DNA of 52,094 bases from Candidatus Poribacteria bacterium (GTDB lineage: Bacteria; Poribacteria; WGA-4E; WGA-3G): assembly GCA_022823085.1 (NCBI GenBank), contig JAJDXV010000162.1, positions 1 to 52,094 of the forward strand, in the 5' to 3' direction. How positions within the stretch are numbered: position 1 is the first letter of the stretch; the number at the start of each line of letters is the position of its first letter. The position numbers were made by a program, and so were the translations under genes. Below, one piece after another: positions 27,674 to 36,351 of the stretch. The notes below the pieces were generated by a model. The model searched no databases. It was not told the origin of the DNA and saw nothing but the letters and a program-made list of their open reading frames with translations.

Positions 27674-29190
27674 TTTTCAGCTCCTTCTGTAGGTACAGTG
27701 GGTTTCCCTAAAACTTCATCAACGATTCGGAGTGTCTCTCGGTGAGCATCCTCAATTTGCGTTTGGCAATGATAGATATGTTGTGTGATCTCATTGCGTT
27801 GTTTTTCAAAGTTTTCTATCATCCGATGAACTTCCGGAGGTGATGTCCCGCCAAGGCTTTGATTATTCTGAATTGCCAATTCCGCGTCCAAAATCTGTTT
27901 CAACTGTGAAATCGGTATGTCAATCGCTTTTTCTCTCAAGAGTTCTTGCGTGAGTTCCCAATCCGAGAACGTTTTTTCTTGTTGGACGAGTTCACCGACA
28001 AGCCATCCGACAATCTCGTGGCACTCCCGAAAACTGATTTTATGTTCCTTAACGAGATGGTTCGCCAACTCTGTCGCGGTTGCGAAGTTTGCATTCGCTA
28101 ATTCCGCCATGCGTTCGGTTTTGAAATCTGTCGTCTTGAGGAGTTCGGGTAGCAGACCGAGGCACGCCTTCACAATATCGAACGCCTCCCAGAGGGGTGG
28201 CTTATCTTCTTGGAAATCTCGGTTATAGCCCATCGGCAGCCCTTTGAGATTCGTCAGGAGGTCGAACAGTGCGCCGTAGACGCGTCCGGTGCGTCCGCGT
28301 GTGAGTTCTGCGATGTCTGGATTTTTTTTCTGCGGCATGATGGAGCTCCCGAAACTGTAGGCATCGTCGAGTACGGCTATCCCGAATTCGTAAGTCGTCC
28401 AATAGACGATTTCTTCACTAATCCGTGAGAGGTTCGCCATGACGAGTGAGAGCGCGAAAAGGGTCTCTGCGATAAAGTCCCGACTGCTGATAACGTCAAG
28501 CGCGTGTTCGTGTGGTGCGTCGAAACCGAGCAGTTTTGTTGTGAGTTCTCGGTCAATCGGGAAGGTCGTGCCAGCCAAGGCACATGCACCGAGTGGGTTC
28601 ATATTGACGAGTGCATAAGCAGATTGCAGACGTTTCTGATCCCGCAGGAACATACTGATATAGGCAGTCGCCCAGAAACCGAGACTGATCGGCTGCGCGT
28701 GCTGTGTGTGCGTATACCCCGGCATCACGGTGTCGGTGTGTGTTTTCGCAATCTGTAGGAAGGCTTCACACAAAGTAGAGAGTCCACGCTGGATATTGAG
28801 GATTTCGTCACGGATGTAAAGGTGTGCATCGACAAGTACCTGATCGTTGCGGGACCGCGCAGTGTGGAGTTTGCCGCCGAATTCGCGTCCGGCGTTCTCA
28901 ATCAGATACGATTCGACGTTCATGTGCACGTCCTCTTTATTCGGATCGAGTGTAAAATCGCCGTTCTGAAAATCTTCTTCTGCTTTTCGGAGCCAGCGCA
29001 AAATCTCACGTAGGTCGGCATCGGAGATAATTCCTTGCCGCGCGAGCATAATGGCGTGCGCTTGGCTGCCCCAGATGTCGTATCCGATGAGGCGTGTATC
29101 GGCTTCGATGGAGTGCGTGAAGGCTACTGTCTCTGTGGTGAGACTTGTGCTGAAACGTCCGCCCCAGAGTGTTTTTTGTGGTGTTTGCAT
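27670..29190 (-). CDS. argH: Argininosuccinate lyase
   Basis: 506 residues, slightly longer than the usual 460 or so. Seen: TARSRNDQV, GYTHTQHAQP (158-167) and the fumarase-superfamily loop GSSIMPQKKNPD (281-292). It splits argininosuccinate into arginine and fumarate. The C-terminal extension (after about residue 460) is a polar helix. The ribosome site is weak. It lies 37 bp downstream of the mazF-type gene. Confidence 0.93.
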   Translation of the reverse strand: MQTPQKTLWGGRFSTSLTTETVAFTHSIEADTRLIGYDIWGSQAHAIMLARQGIISDADLREILRWLRKAEEDFQNGDFTLDPNKEDVHMNVESYLIENAGREFGGKLHTARSRNDQVLVDAHLYIRDEILNIQRGLSTLCEAFLQIAKTHTDTVMPGYTHTQHAQPISLGFWATAYISMFLRDQKRLQSAYALVNMNPLGACALAGTTFPIDRELTTKLLGFDAPHEHALDVISSRDFIAETLFALSLVMANLSRISEEIVYWTTYEFGIAVLDDAYSFGSSIMPQKKNPDIAELTRGRTGRVYGALFDLLTNLKGLPMGYNRDFQEDKPPLWEAFDIVKACLGLLPELLKTTDFKTERMAELANANFATATELANHLVKEHKISFRECHEIVGWLVGELVQQEKTFSDWELTQELLREKAIDIPISQLKQILDAELAIQNNQSLGGTSPPEVHRMIENFEKQRNEITQHIYHCQTQIEDAHRETLRIVDEVLGKPTVPTEGAEN

Positions 29191-29227
29191 ATTCCATTAA
29201 TTTTTAAAATAGTTTTCCAGAAGGTGC

Positions 29228-29542
29228 CTAAAATCCTAACCATTTTTTTACTGTATCTTCAATCAATTTCATTTCGTTAGGCTGCAATGTTCCCAGTCTG
29301 CGAATGAATTTGGATGGTGGAATTGCCGTAAGTCCTTGAATATTGAAAGCTCCAGGTCTCAAACCCGACACAGGAAGTTTAACTTGGAAGTCAGAAGACC
29401 TTATGTTCGTTGTACACGGTACAACAGTTATCAGAGCATAATCGGAATCTGAAAAAGGCACACTCAAAACCAGAACAGGTCGCGTCTTTGCGGATAATCC
29501 AAGGTCAGCTAACCATATCTCACCACGTTTAGGCATCAACAT
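29228..29542 (-). CDS. MazF/PemK-type mRNA interferase toxin
   Basis: 104 residues with the PemK/MazF fold signatures: KRGEIWLADLG at the start, KTRPVLVLS, VVPCTTN and a C-terminal LQPNEMKLIEDTVKKWLG helix. It cleaves mRNA at short sites when freed from its antitoxin. It overlaps the upstream antitoxin gene by 14 bp, the usual toxin-antitoxin layout. Confidence 0.88.
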   Translation of the reverse strand: MLMPKRGEIWLADLGLSAKTRPVLVLSVPFSDSDYALITVVPCTTNIRSSDFQVKLPVSGLRPGAFNIQGLTAIPPSKFIRRLGTLQPNEMKLIEDTVKKWLGF

Positions 29543-29753
29543 TGTCCTCTAAATCTTCATCTTTCTCAAATGTCTGAAAGACCTCTGCTGCTACAGAAAT
29601 TTGATCTTGCTCCGTCCATATCCCGTAGTCATCATCATAAATGATGGTTTCATGACGAGCACGATACAAATCGCGAATGGCCCGTTCAATGTGGCGCAGT
29701 TCATCGGTACTAAGGTTCGGCAATGATGCCGTTATTTCTTGAATTGTATTCAT
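29529..29753 (-). CDS. Antitoxin partner of the MazF-type toxin
   Basis: 74 residues, acidic, with an N-terminal helix (IQEITASLPNLSTDELRHIERAIRDLY) and a disordered acidic tail (EKDEDLEDNVDA) suited to wrapping a toxin. The GGAGG ribosome site is good. It is identified mainly by position and overlap with the toxin gene; it has no obvious AbrB or ribbon-helix-helix motif. Confidence 0.7.
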   Translation of the reverse strand: MNTIQEITASLPNLSTDELRHIERAIRDLYRARHETIIYDDDYGIWTEQDQISVAAEVFQTFEKDEDLEDNVDA

Positions 29754-29855
29754 GTGAAAATATCCTCCACATCAAAATTCTCTTTACAATATCTAACAAA
29801 TCAAATTACTACGAGGAATCCCAACAGAAGTTCCTAAAATAACATGATTGATATT

Positions 29856-30104
29856 TTAGTCAAAGCGAGGCGGTTCGCGCATTGGTTCTCGTGGCGGTAT
29901 CTCAAGTTCTACCCCGCCGAAAGGTTTGAAAAGCTCGTGGATCGCCGTTCCAAGATCTTGTGCCGGAACTTCGTGATCAGAAGAGACGTTTCGCGCTTCG
30001 GCATCCTGAAGATAAACGAGATAATCAACGGCAGATTTGAGTTTTTCGGTAGAGAGCTGCCTGATTAAATTAACTGCCTGTTTTTGTAAGTCAACTTTTC
30101 GCAT
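29856..30104 (-). CDS. Small antitoxin-like protein (DUF2281-like)
   Basis: 82 residues. The N-terminal helix pair (VDLQKQAVNLIRQLSTEKLKSAVDYLVYLQ) resembles the DUF2281/antitoxin group, and the tail (PPREPMREPPRFD) looks disordered. No toxin follows; a phytanoyl dioxygenase gene lies on one side and the MazF pair on the other. It may be an orphan antitoxin left after the toxin was lost. Confidence 0.55.
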   Translation of the reverse strand: MRKVDLQKQAVNLIRQLSTEKLKSAVDYLVYLQDAEARNVSSDHEVPAQDLGTAIHELFKPFGGVELEIPPREPMREPPRFD

Positions 30105-30171
30105 TATGAACCTCCTTTTATTTCAGGGTCGCGAGCACAGTTCGCTCCTACAAGAAAATATTGACAGAACG

Positions 30172-31026
30172 CTACGTAACTTGTGGGGGACGGCGTATGG
30201 ATGTCGGTTGGATAATTGACCGTTGCTCCGGTGTCAGACGTGCCAACAACGCATCCGAATGCGGATAGTCGAACCGTTCACGGACATATCTCGGTGAATA
30301 GCGATAGACGATGGATCTGCGATACCCGTCGTTCGTCCGTTCTGCGGATCCGTGCGTGATTGCATCCGTGAACATCACGACATCGCCTGCCTTGAGATGG
30401 ACCTCCTGTGTCACGAAGGCTGTCCCTGCCGGTTTACCGGTCACACCGTCGTAGACCAAGCCTTTCCCGTCCTGCTTCAAACGCGGGTGAATTTCTGTGC
30501 ATTTATGGCTTCCGGGAACCAGGACCGGGGCACCGTCTCCGGGACCGATGTCGTTGAGTGCCATCAGCACATTGATCTGCCCGACCATCCATTCGCCTGT
30601 ATTCTCCTGTCGGAACGTCAGATAGCTCAGCGGGACATGACCGCCACAGTGGATATGGATGAAGCCACCGGGACCACGAACATTAAGGAAGTTCTCGTGG
30701 ATTGAGAGTCCGTTCACTTCGTGGACGTATTTGCGAACCAGATCAATCCATGCGGGATGGTCGATTAACTTCTGAAAGACCTCGCCACCTTCGATGATAT
30801 TCTGAAAGTTCACACCGTTTTCGATGTTGTAGGTGTGCGTTTCGATGTTTCCGATCCAGCGCGGTGTGCCTCTCTCCGCCGTCTTTTCCTCCCACGGTTG
30901 CTCGACGTATTCCCAATGTGTATCAATCCAACCGTTTATCTTCTCCAGATCGTCTTTTGAGATAGCGTTCTCTAAAACGAGGTAGCCTTGTAGGTCGAAC
31001 AGATAATCTTGAAATTCTTGGTCCAT
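30172..31026 (-). CDS. Phytanoyl-CoA dioxygenase (PhyH) family protein
   Basis: 284 residues. Family blocks seen: LFDLQGYLVLENAIS at the start, ALNDIGPGDGAPVLVPGSHK, and AGDVVMFTDAITHGS with the distal His and RRSIVYRYSPRY. These belong to Fe(II)/2-oxoglutarate oxygenases. The usual HxD iron ligands are not obvious; the corresponding strand reads FIHIHCGGHVP. The substrate is unknown. The start has AAGGAG and lies 15 bp after the ThuA stop, so the two are co-transcribed. Confidence 0.78.
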   Translation of the reverse strand: MDQEFQDYLFDLQGYLVLENAISKDDLEKINGWIDTHWEYVEQPWEEKTAERGTPRWIGNIETHTYNIENGVNFQNIIEGGEVFQKLIDHPAWIDLVRKYVHEVNGLSIHENFLNVRGPGGFIHIHCGGHVPLSYLTFRQENTGEWMVGQINVLMALNDIGPGDGAPVLVPGSHKCTEIHPRLKQDGKGLVYDGVTGKPAGTAFVTQEVHLKAGDVVMFTDAITHGSAERTNDGYRRSIVYRYSPRYVRERFDYPHSDALLARLTPEQRSIIQPTSIRRPPQVT

Positions 31027-31041
31027 CTTTCGTCTCCTTAA

Positions 31042-31845
31042 CTACAGATACGCGTCCAATTCGGCTTCGGTTGGTGTCGGTGTTGAGATACCGTCTTCGG
31101 GGACATCCTTTTTCGCTGTCCACACGATAGCGTTGAGGATGAGTTTACGCATCTGGTCATCTCCCCATTTGTTGTGATAGTGTCCGCCGGTAAACCCGAA
31201 TCCTCGTCCGCCGTCGGGGCGTTCAACGCACCACGCCAAGTGTTGTGGCTCAGCGTTGGCGACCGATGCGCGTACGTGTGGGTTCCCACTATGCGGTCCA
31301 TCGGGTCTTGTCAGCGTTGATTCTGGGGCAATCGCGCTTAACAACGGTGTCACACCGTCCATATTTTCACGGAACCGCATGTGATAGTACCATTCATCTT
31401 CGAGTGAGAAGGGTTCGAGTCCGCGTGTGATCGGGTGTTCCGGGAATCCGGTGAAGTTTGCAGTCCAGTGCGGGTTGACCGAAAGATGCGTCTCAAAGTA
31501 GCCGCCGATCCAGTCCAAGAAACGGTCTCCCGGTTCGCCTTTCGGGACTTCGACTGCGTAATGCAGCATTGCGAGTCCGGTTCCTTGTGTCATGAGTTCC
31601 GCAATCTGTTCGAGGTGCGGAATACTGAGATGTCTTGCCCCACCATCGGAATAAACAATGATTGCGTCAGCGTGTGTGAGTATTTCGGGGTCTTCGGGCC
31701 AGCCTTGAGAGACGACTGCCTCTACACCGTCAACATGGTTGTTCAATAGGTTAGCGAAGAAGGCGCATCCGGCGGGATGTTCGTGCGAACCGCCCCCATG
31801 ACTTGCGCTACCTGCCACCATAACAATTCGAGATTTTTTTGACAT
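31042..31845 (-). CDS. ThuA-like (class I glutamine amidotransferase-like) protein
   Basis: 267 residues of the trehalose-utilisation ThuA family: VMVAGSASHGGGSHEHPAG at the start, ADAIIVYSDGG, GTGLAMLHYAVEVP, and HPITRGLEPFSLEDEWYYHM near the middle. These proteins have a flavodoxin-like fold and act in sugar metabolism or ketosugar reduction, but specificity here is open. It heads a two-gene operon with the PhyH protein. GAGGAG precedes the ATG and a near-consensus promoter lies upstream. Confidence 0.8.
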   Translation of the reverse strand: MSKKSRIVMVAGSASHGGGSHEHPAGCAFFANLLNNHVDGVEAVVSQGWPEDPEILTHADAIIVYSDGGARHLSIPHLEQIAELMTQGTGLAMLHYAVEVPKGEPGDRFLDWIGGYFETHLSVNPHWTANFTGFPEHPITRGLEPFSLEDEWYYHMRFRENMDGVTPLLSAIAPESTLTRPDGPHSGNPHVRASVANAEPQHLAWCVERPDGGRGFGFTGGHYHNKWGDDQMRKLILNAIVWTAKKDVPEDGISTPTPTEAELDAYL

Positions 31846-31898
31846 ATTCGCTCCTCTGTTTAGAATCGAGAAAAATATCTGTATCGCACTGCTAAAGT

Positions 31899-31927
31899 AT
31901 TATACACGTTCTTGTTGTGGATGTCAA
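31899..31927 (-). promoter_or_regulatory. Consensus promoter of thuA-phyH
   Basis: TTGACA, 17 bp, TATAAT on the minus strand: both boxes match the sigma-70 consensus exactly. Confidence 0.8.
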
Positions 31928-31938
31928 TTTTTTAATAC

Positions 31939-31967
31939 TTGACAATCTCGGAGAGAACTATTAGAAT
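31939..31967 (+). promoter_or_regulatory. Promoter of the amidohydrolase gene
   Basis: TTGACA, 17 bp, TAGAAT. Back to back with the thuA promoter: the two -35 boxes are 11 bp apart, so one bound regulator could affect both. Confidence 0.75.
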
Positions 31968-32003
31968 AGCGTCACAAATTTCACATAAAGGAGGCACATC
32001 CCG

Positions 32004-32858
32004 ATGGCGAAATTTCCGATCGTTGACACGCATGTTCACCTATGGCATCCAAAACAGTTAAGATATCCGTGGCTTTCCGAAGTACCTGCTCTCAATAGAC
32101 CTTATCTCCTAAAAGATTACATCGCAGCGTACGGCGAATTAGAGATCGAATCCATGGTTTTTGTCCAGTGCGATACACACCCCGATGACGGCTTGAAAGA
32201 GACAGCATGGGTTACCTCACTCGCTGACGTGGACCCTCGGATTCAGGGGATTGTTGCCTGGGCACCCCTTGAAGAGGGTGAACGCGTCGCGCCTTTCGTC
32301 GAAAAATTGGCGGATAACCCGCTCGTCAAAGGTATCCGCCGCCTCATCCAATCCGAAAGCATTGATTTCTGTGTCCAACCCGATTTCGTGAATGGTGTCA
32401 AAACGCTGTCTCGTTACGGATTAAGTTTCGATATCTGTATCTTCCATCCACAACTCGCCAACGCCATTCGGCTTGTGGAACAGTGCCCGCACGTCCAATT
32501 CATCTTAGACCATATCGGTAAACCTGACATCAAGAACCAACTTTTTGACCCGTGGAAACAGGAGATTGAGACGCTCGCAGCGTTTCCAAACGTCTACTGC
32601 AAAATATCGGGGTTGGTAACAGAGGCGGACCTCGAAGCGTGGACACCTGCCGACTTACAGCCTTATATTGAACACGTCATCACTTGCTTCGGTTTCGATC
32701 GCGTTATATATGGGAGTGACTGGCCCGTTTCCACACAGGCAAGCGATTATCCGCGGTGGGTACAGACATTAAAAGATGCAGTCGCAGATTGTTCACCGGA
32801 TGAACAGCAAAACCTATTCCGTAACAACGCCATCAGATTTTATCGGCTTGATTCCTAA
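32004..32858 (+). CDS. Amidohydrolase family protein (COG3618, lactonase-like TIM barrel)
   Basis: 284 residues. Metal-site DTHVHLW at the start, FVQCDTHPDD, KGIRRLIQ, FILDHIGKP, CKISGL and YGSDWPVST near the C-terminus are the landmarks of the L-fuconolactonase/2-pyrone-4,6-dicarboxylate lactonase group. It hydrolyses a sugar lactone or related ester; the exact substrate is unknown. AGGAGG lies 9 bp before the ATG. The divergent ThuA/PhyH genes suggest a sugar or small-molecule degradation context. Confidence 0.83.
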   Translation: MAKFPIVDTHVHLWHPKQLRYPWLSEVPALNRPYLLKDYIAAYGELEIESMVFVQCDTHPDDGLKETAWVTSLADVDPRIQGIVAWAPLEEGERVAPFVEKLADNPLVKGIRRLIQSESIDFCVQPDFVNGVKTLSRYGLSFDICIFHPQLANAIRLVEQCPHVQFILDHIGKPDIKNQLFDPWKQEIETLAAFPNVYCKISGLVTEADLEAWTPADLQPYIEHVITCFGFDRVIYGSDWPVSTQASDYPRWVQTLKDAVADCSPDEQQNLFRNNAIRFYRLDS

Positions 32859-32866
32859 CAAAAAAT

Positions 32867-32903
32867 AAGAAGGGAAGGATGCGCCGTCCACCCTTCCCTT
32901 CTT
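32867..32903. terminator. Bidirectional terminator between amidohydrolase and malate synthase
   Basis: Perfect 12-bp stem AAGAAGGGAAGG/CCTTCCCTTCTT with a 13-base loop, right after the amidohydrolase stop and before the convergent malate synthase stop. Its purine/pyrimidine words resemble the GGAAG tracts of the cas region. Confidence 0.7.
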
Positions 32904-32930
32904 CCATCCTTCTACTGTCCTGTTGTTTTA

Positions 32931-35114
32931 TTACCCGCCGGCTTTAACCTCGCGTCGCCGCGGGTGTAGTACAAACTCCGTATACCCGTTCGGCAGTTCA
33001 CACCCTTTAAACACGAGATCCAGTGCCGCCTGAAACGCGATGCTTTTGTCGTAATTCGGCGACATGTTCCGATAGTTCGGGTCTCCAGCGTTCTGTTCGT
33101 CAACGATCTTCGCCATCCGTTGGAATGTTTCCGTTACCTGTGCCTTACTAACGATGTTGTGGTGGAGCCAATTGGCGATGTGCTGACTCGAAATCCGTAG
33201 TGTCGCCCGGTCCTCCATCAACCCGACGTTGTTAATATCAGGTATCTTTGAGCAACCGATCCCTTGGTCAACCCATCGGACGACGTATCCCAAAATCCCC
33301 TGTGCGTTGTTATCCAATTCACGCTGAATGTCATCGGGTTCCAGGGCACGTTCCTTCAGCAGCGGTGGCGTTAGTAGGTCCGCCAAACTCGCGCGTTGCC
33401 GTGCCGACAGTTCCTTTATCCAGTTGGCAACGTCAACCCGGTGGTAGTGCATCGCGTGGAGCGTTGCAGCTGTCGGTGACGGTACCCATGCCGTTGTCGC
33501 GCCGGCGAGTGGGTGGTTGACCTTCGTCTCGACCATCTCCGCCATCTGGTCAGGTTTCGTCCACATCCCTTTCCCGATCTGTGCGGTGCCGAGCAATGCC
33601 GTCTCGATTCCGATATCGACGTTCCAATCTTCATAAGCGATCATCCACGGTTCGTTGCGGATGTCCATTTTCGGGATCATCGGTCCTGCTTCCATGCTGG
33701 TATGGATTTCGTCGCCGGTTCTGTCCAAGAATCCGGTATTAATAAAGACGAGCCGTTCCCTTGCGATCCGAATCGCCTCTTTGAGATTGACGGTTGTACG
33801 GCGTTCCTCGTCCATAATCCCGATTTTGATGGTATTCGTCTGGAGTTTCAGTGCGGACTCTATCCACTCGAACATCCGAATCGTCATATCGACCTCTTCG
33901 GGGCCGTGGAATTTCGGTTTGACGATATAGATACTCCCCATTTTGCTGTTGGTGTTTGCGCTGTCTCCGCGGAGGTCGTGGACTGCAGCGAGGGAGGTCA
34001 CCATTGCGTCGAGGATGCCTTCGGGGATTTCTTCACCGTCTTTGGTTATGACGGCATCTGTGTACATGTGGAGTCCAACGTTGCGGATAAGGAGCAGACT
34101 CCTACCCGGGAGTGTCAATGTACTGCCATCGGGGGTGGTAAACGTTTTATCGGGTGCGAGGCGTCGGGTGATCATTTCGCCGTTCTTCTCAAACGTTGTT
34201 TCCAGTGTCCCTTTCATGATACCGTTCCAGTTCCGATAGACGCGAACCTTATCTGCTGCATCGACAGCGGCGACGGAATCCTCGCAATCTTGGATCGTCG
34301 TAATCGCGGATTCGAGGATAACATCGACGACTCCTGCCGGATGCGTTTCGCCAACTGGATGTTCGCGGTCTATCCGTATTTCGATATGCATCCCGTGGTT
34401 TTGAAGCAAAATGGCTGTGAGTTCGTTATCTGTTTGTGTAAATCCGACGAACTTCGTTGGGTCTGCTAAGCCTGTGGCACTGCCATCGTTTCGGATTGCG
34501 AGGAGTTGCTGTTCGTTATGTTCGGCGTTGAGCGTGAACAGTTTAACATCAGCGTAACTCCCTGTTTCAAGTGCTACCATTTCATCCAAAAACCGTTCCG
34601 TATATTCGATGACTCTCTTCCCTCGGATCGGGTTATAGGTGGCACTTCGGGTTGCGCCGTCTGATTCGTCGATGACATCGGTGCCGTAGAGTGCGTCGTA
34701 GAGGCTGCCCCAGCGTGCATTCGCTGCGTTTAAGGCGTAACGTGCATTATCGACGGGGACAACCAATTGTGGACCTGCGATAAACGCGATTTCAACGTCA
34801 ACGTCCTCGGTAATCACAGTAAAGTCGCGTCCTTCGGGGAGCAGGTAACCTATATCGGTCAGGAACGCTGCATACGCCTCACCGTCGAGCGGTTCATTTT
34901 TCCGTGCCAGATGCCATGCGTCGATCTGCTGTTGGAGCGAATCCCGTTTCTCCAAGAGTGCCCTGTTTTCTGGTGCGAACGCCGCGACGATGTCGTCAAA
35001 CGCCTTCCAGAAAGCATCTGCTTCTATCCCCGTGCCGGGCGCGATCTCATCTCTTACCAATGCGTATAAATCTTCATCTATTCTGAGGTTACCGATTGCT
35101 ATTCGGTTTCCCAT
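32931..35114 (-). CDS. glcB: Malate synthase G
   Basis: 727 residues from ATG 35114, chosen because GGGGAG lies upstream and because an upstream in-frame start would reach almost to the promoter -10 box. It matches the single-chain MSG form. Seen: [10 protein letters not shown] near the start, [17 protein letters not shown], the barrel block [15 protein letters not shown]...[16 protein letters not shown] with catalytic acidic residues, [35 protein letters not shown], and the C-terminal [15 protein letters not shown]. It condenses glyoxylate with acetyl-CoA to malate. No isocitrate lyase is present in the window, so the glyoxylate source is not shown. Confidence 0.93.
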   Translation of the reverse strand: MGNRIAIGNLRIDEDLYALVRDEIAPGTGIEADAFWKAFDDIVAAFAPENRALLEKRDSLQQQIDAWHLARKNEPLDGEAYAAFLTDIGYLLPEGRDFTVITEDVDVEIAFIAGPQLVVPVDNARYALNAANARWGSLYDALYGTDVIDESDGATRSATYNPIRGKRVIEYTERFLDEMVALETGSYADVKLFTLNAEHNEQQLLAIRNDGSATGLADPTKFVGFTQTDNELTAILLQNHGMHIEIRIDREHPVGETHPAGVVDVILESAITTIQDCEDSVAAVDAADKVRVYRNWNGIMKGTLETTFEKNGEMITRRLAPDKTFTTPDGSTLTLPGRSLLLIRNVGLHMYTDAVITKDGEEIPEGILDAMVTSLAAVHDLRGDSANTNSKMGSIYIVKPKFHGPEEVDMTIRMFEWIESALKLQTNTIKIGIMDEERRTTVNLKEAIRIARERLVFINTGFLDRTGDEIHTSMEAGPMIPKMDIRNEPWMIAYEDWNVDIGIETALLGTAQIGKGMWTKPDQMAEMVETKVNHPLAGATTAWVPSPTAATLHAMHYHRVDVANWIKELSARQRASLADLLTPPLLKERALEPDDIQRELDNNAQGILGYVVRWVDQGIGCSKIPDINNVGLMEDRATLRISSQHIANWLHHNIVSKAQVTETFQRMAKIVDEQNAGDPNYRNMSPNYDKSIAFQAALDLVFKGCELPNGYTEFVLHPRRREVKAGG

Positions 35115-35206
35115 ACGCTTTTCTCCCCAAGGTGCTGTAAGGTGTTGGGTCCTCGTTAGCCGATGCTTCGTTGCACCGACAACAAATTCTGCCGCAATTG
35201 TCAATT

Positions 35207-35235
35207 ATCATAGCAACAAATCTGCAGTTTGTCAA
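35207..35235 (-). promoter_or_regulatory. Promoter of glcB
   Basis: Minus-strand TTGACA, 17 bp, TATGAT, with about 90 nt of leader to the chosen start. Confidence 0.7.
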
Positions 35236-35267
35236 TGGGTTTTTATGGTGTGGAAAGACCAGTTTAA

Positions 35268-36056
35268 TTAAGTGTTGGGGTAATTCTGCCGGTTTCTATT
35301 CTTGATGGGGAATTTTCGCCGATCCTTCCGCCGCGCTTTAAACACATCGCTTGTCTGTTCAATATGTTTAACACGATCCATGAAGTACAGGCGCATGGGA
35401 GCCGCAGATTTATAATGCGGGTTATCCACAAGAACATCTGGTTCGCCTAACAATTCGCTGATGAGACCTTTTGTCCAGCCGCGTTCAGAGATGAGCCGTG
35501 TCGGGGTGATTTTTTCTTTCTCACGTATTGCTTTACGTGCTGCGGCTTTCTGTTCTTTTTCGGTTTGCCACAATATTTTAAAATCGTCTGAACGTTCGAC
35601 TTTGCGAACATCGGATTTTAGATAAACTGGATAGGTTAAGCGTCCGCCTAAGAAGGTCAGAGAGAAAGACTCGCACGACAAGAATTGCTCTATGCGTTCG
35701 GATGTCCAATGTCCACGCCTCAACAATTCTTCGTGTGAGAAGTGGGTCTCGGGATGGACTTCCATCTCTATGTTCCAAATCTCACAGAATTTTCTTCGCA
35801 TTGAGACATCGTGGAAATTCTCAAGCATCAATTCTTTTTCTGCTTTCTCAATATCGTTGTACCGAAAGAGCCGAACCGTGTTTAAATCTTCTATTGTAAT
35901 CACAGTAACATCCCCCATCGTTCTCCCTAATTTTCTTTCGACTTCAAACTCAAGGAGTTTTGATTCAGAGAGGATCGTGCCACGTTTTCCGAGTTGGGAT
36001 TTGGTGATGTATCCACCTTTTCTGACCGTAAAATTCCGATGTTTTTGTTGTTTCAT
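35268..36056 (-). CDS. Hypothetical protein with a basic C-terminal domain
   Basis: 262 residues from ATG 36056 (GGAGG upstream; a longer frame would start close to the -10 box). Seen: an opening FTVRKGGYITKSQLGKRGTIL, a middle part with HFSHEELLRRGHWTSERIEQFL, and a C-terminal helical segment SERGWTKGLISELLGEPD followed by NPHYKSAAPMRLYFMDRVK. That last block recurs in bacterial proteins that I cannot name; its helix-turn-helix look and basic tail (RRKDRRKFPIKNRNRQN) suggest nucleic acid contact, which is inference only. It is a monocistronic unit. Confidence 0.6.
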   Translation of the reverse strand: MKQQKHRNFTVRKGGYITKSQLGKRGTILSESKLLEFEVERKLGRTMGDVTVITIEDLNTVRLFRYNDIEKAEKELMLENFHDVSMRRKFCEIWNIEMEVHPETHFSHEELLRRGHWTSERIEQFLSCESFSLTFLGGRLTYPVYLKSDVRKVERSDDFKILWQTEKEQKAAARKAIREKEKITPTRLISERGWTKGLISELLGEPDVLVDNPHYKSAAPMRLYFMDRVKHIEQTSDVFKARRKDRRKFPIKNRNRQNYPNT

Positions 36057-36109
36057 GCTGTATACCTCCGGGCAGTTTTGTGTCGTGTCCATAACGATTT
36101 TAATTTTAG

Positions 36110-36138
36110 ATTATACTACACTTACAGACAATTGCCAA
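36110..36138 (-). promoter_or_regulatory. Promoter of the 262-residue hypothetical protein
   Basis: Minus-strand TTGGCA, 17 bp, TATAAT. Confidence 0.65.
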
Positions 36139-36261
36139 CTCCTTTTTGACCGAAGCACTCGCGTCGTTCCGTTCTCCTGCGACTTGCGAAAATATGGAAC
36201 TTATGTTAACATGTTATTAAGCGAGTTTAAGTATTAGATATGCACATTGTATGTCAATGGC

Positions 36262-36280
36262 GGGCTGGGAAACCCAGCCC
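36262..36280. repeat. Dispersed hairpin repeat (GGGCTGGG stem)
   Basis: Perfect 8-bp stem GGGCTGGG-AAA-CCCAGCCC followed by CTACGCG. It has the same overall form as the other hairpins (stem around GGAAACC, then CTAC) but a third stem sequence. Confidence 0.6.
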
Positions 36281-36300
36281 CTACGCGATCGGCATCGGTA

Positions 36301-36328
36301 TTGGTCAAAAAAGTCAAAAGATTATATT
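36301..36328 (+). promoter_or_regulatory. Possible promoter of the Gfo/Idh/MocA gene
   Basis: TTGGTC, 16 bp, TATATT, ending 24 bp before the start codon. Confidence 0.4.
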
Positions 36329-36351
36329 GCTCAGGAGTACATAATTAAAAA

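Noticed and set aside
33513..34469. 318-codon plus-strand ORF opposite malate synthase
   Set aside because: It is a shadow of glcB; its His/Asp/Phe-rich composition is typical of antisense reading.
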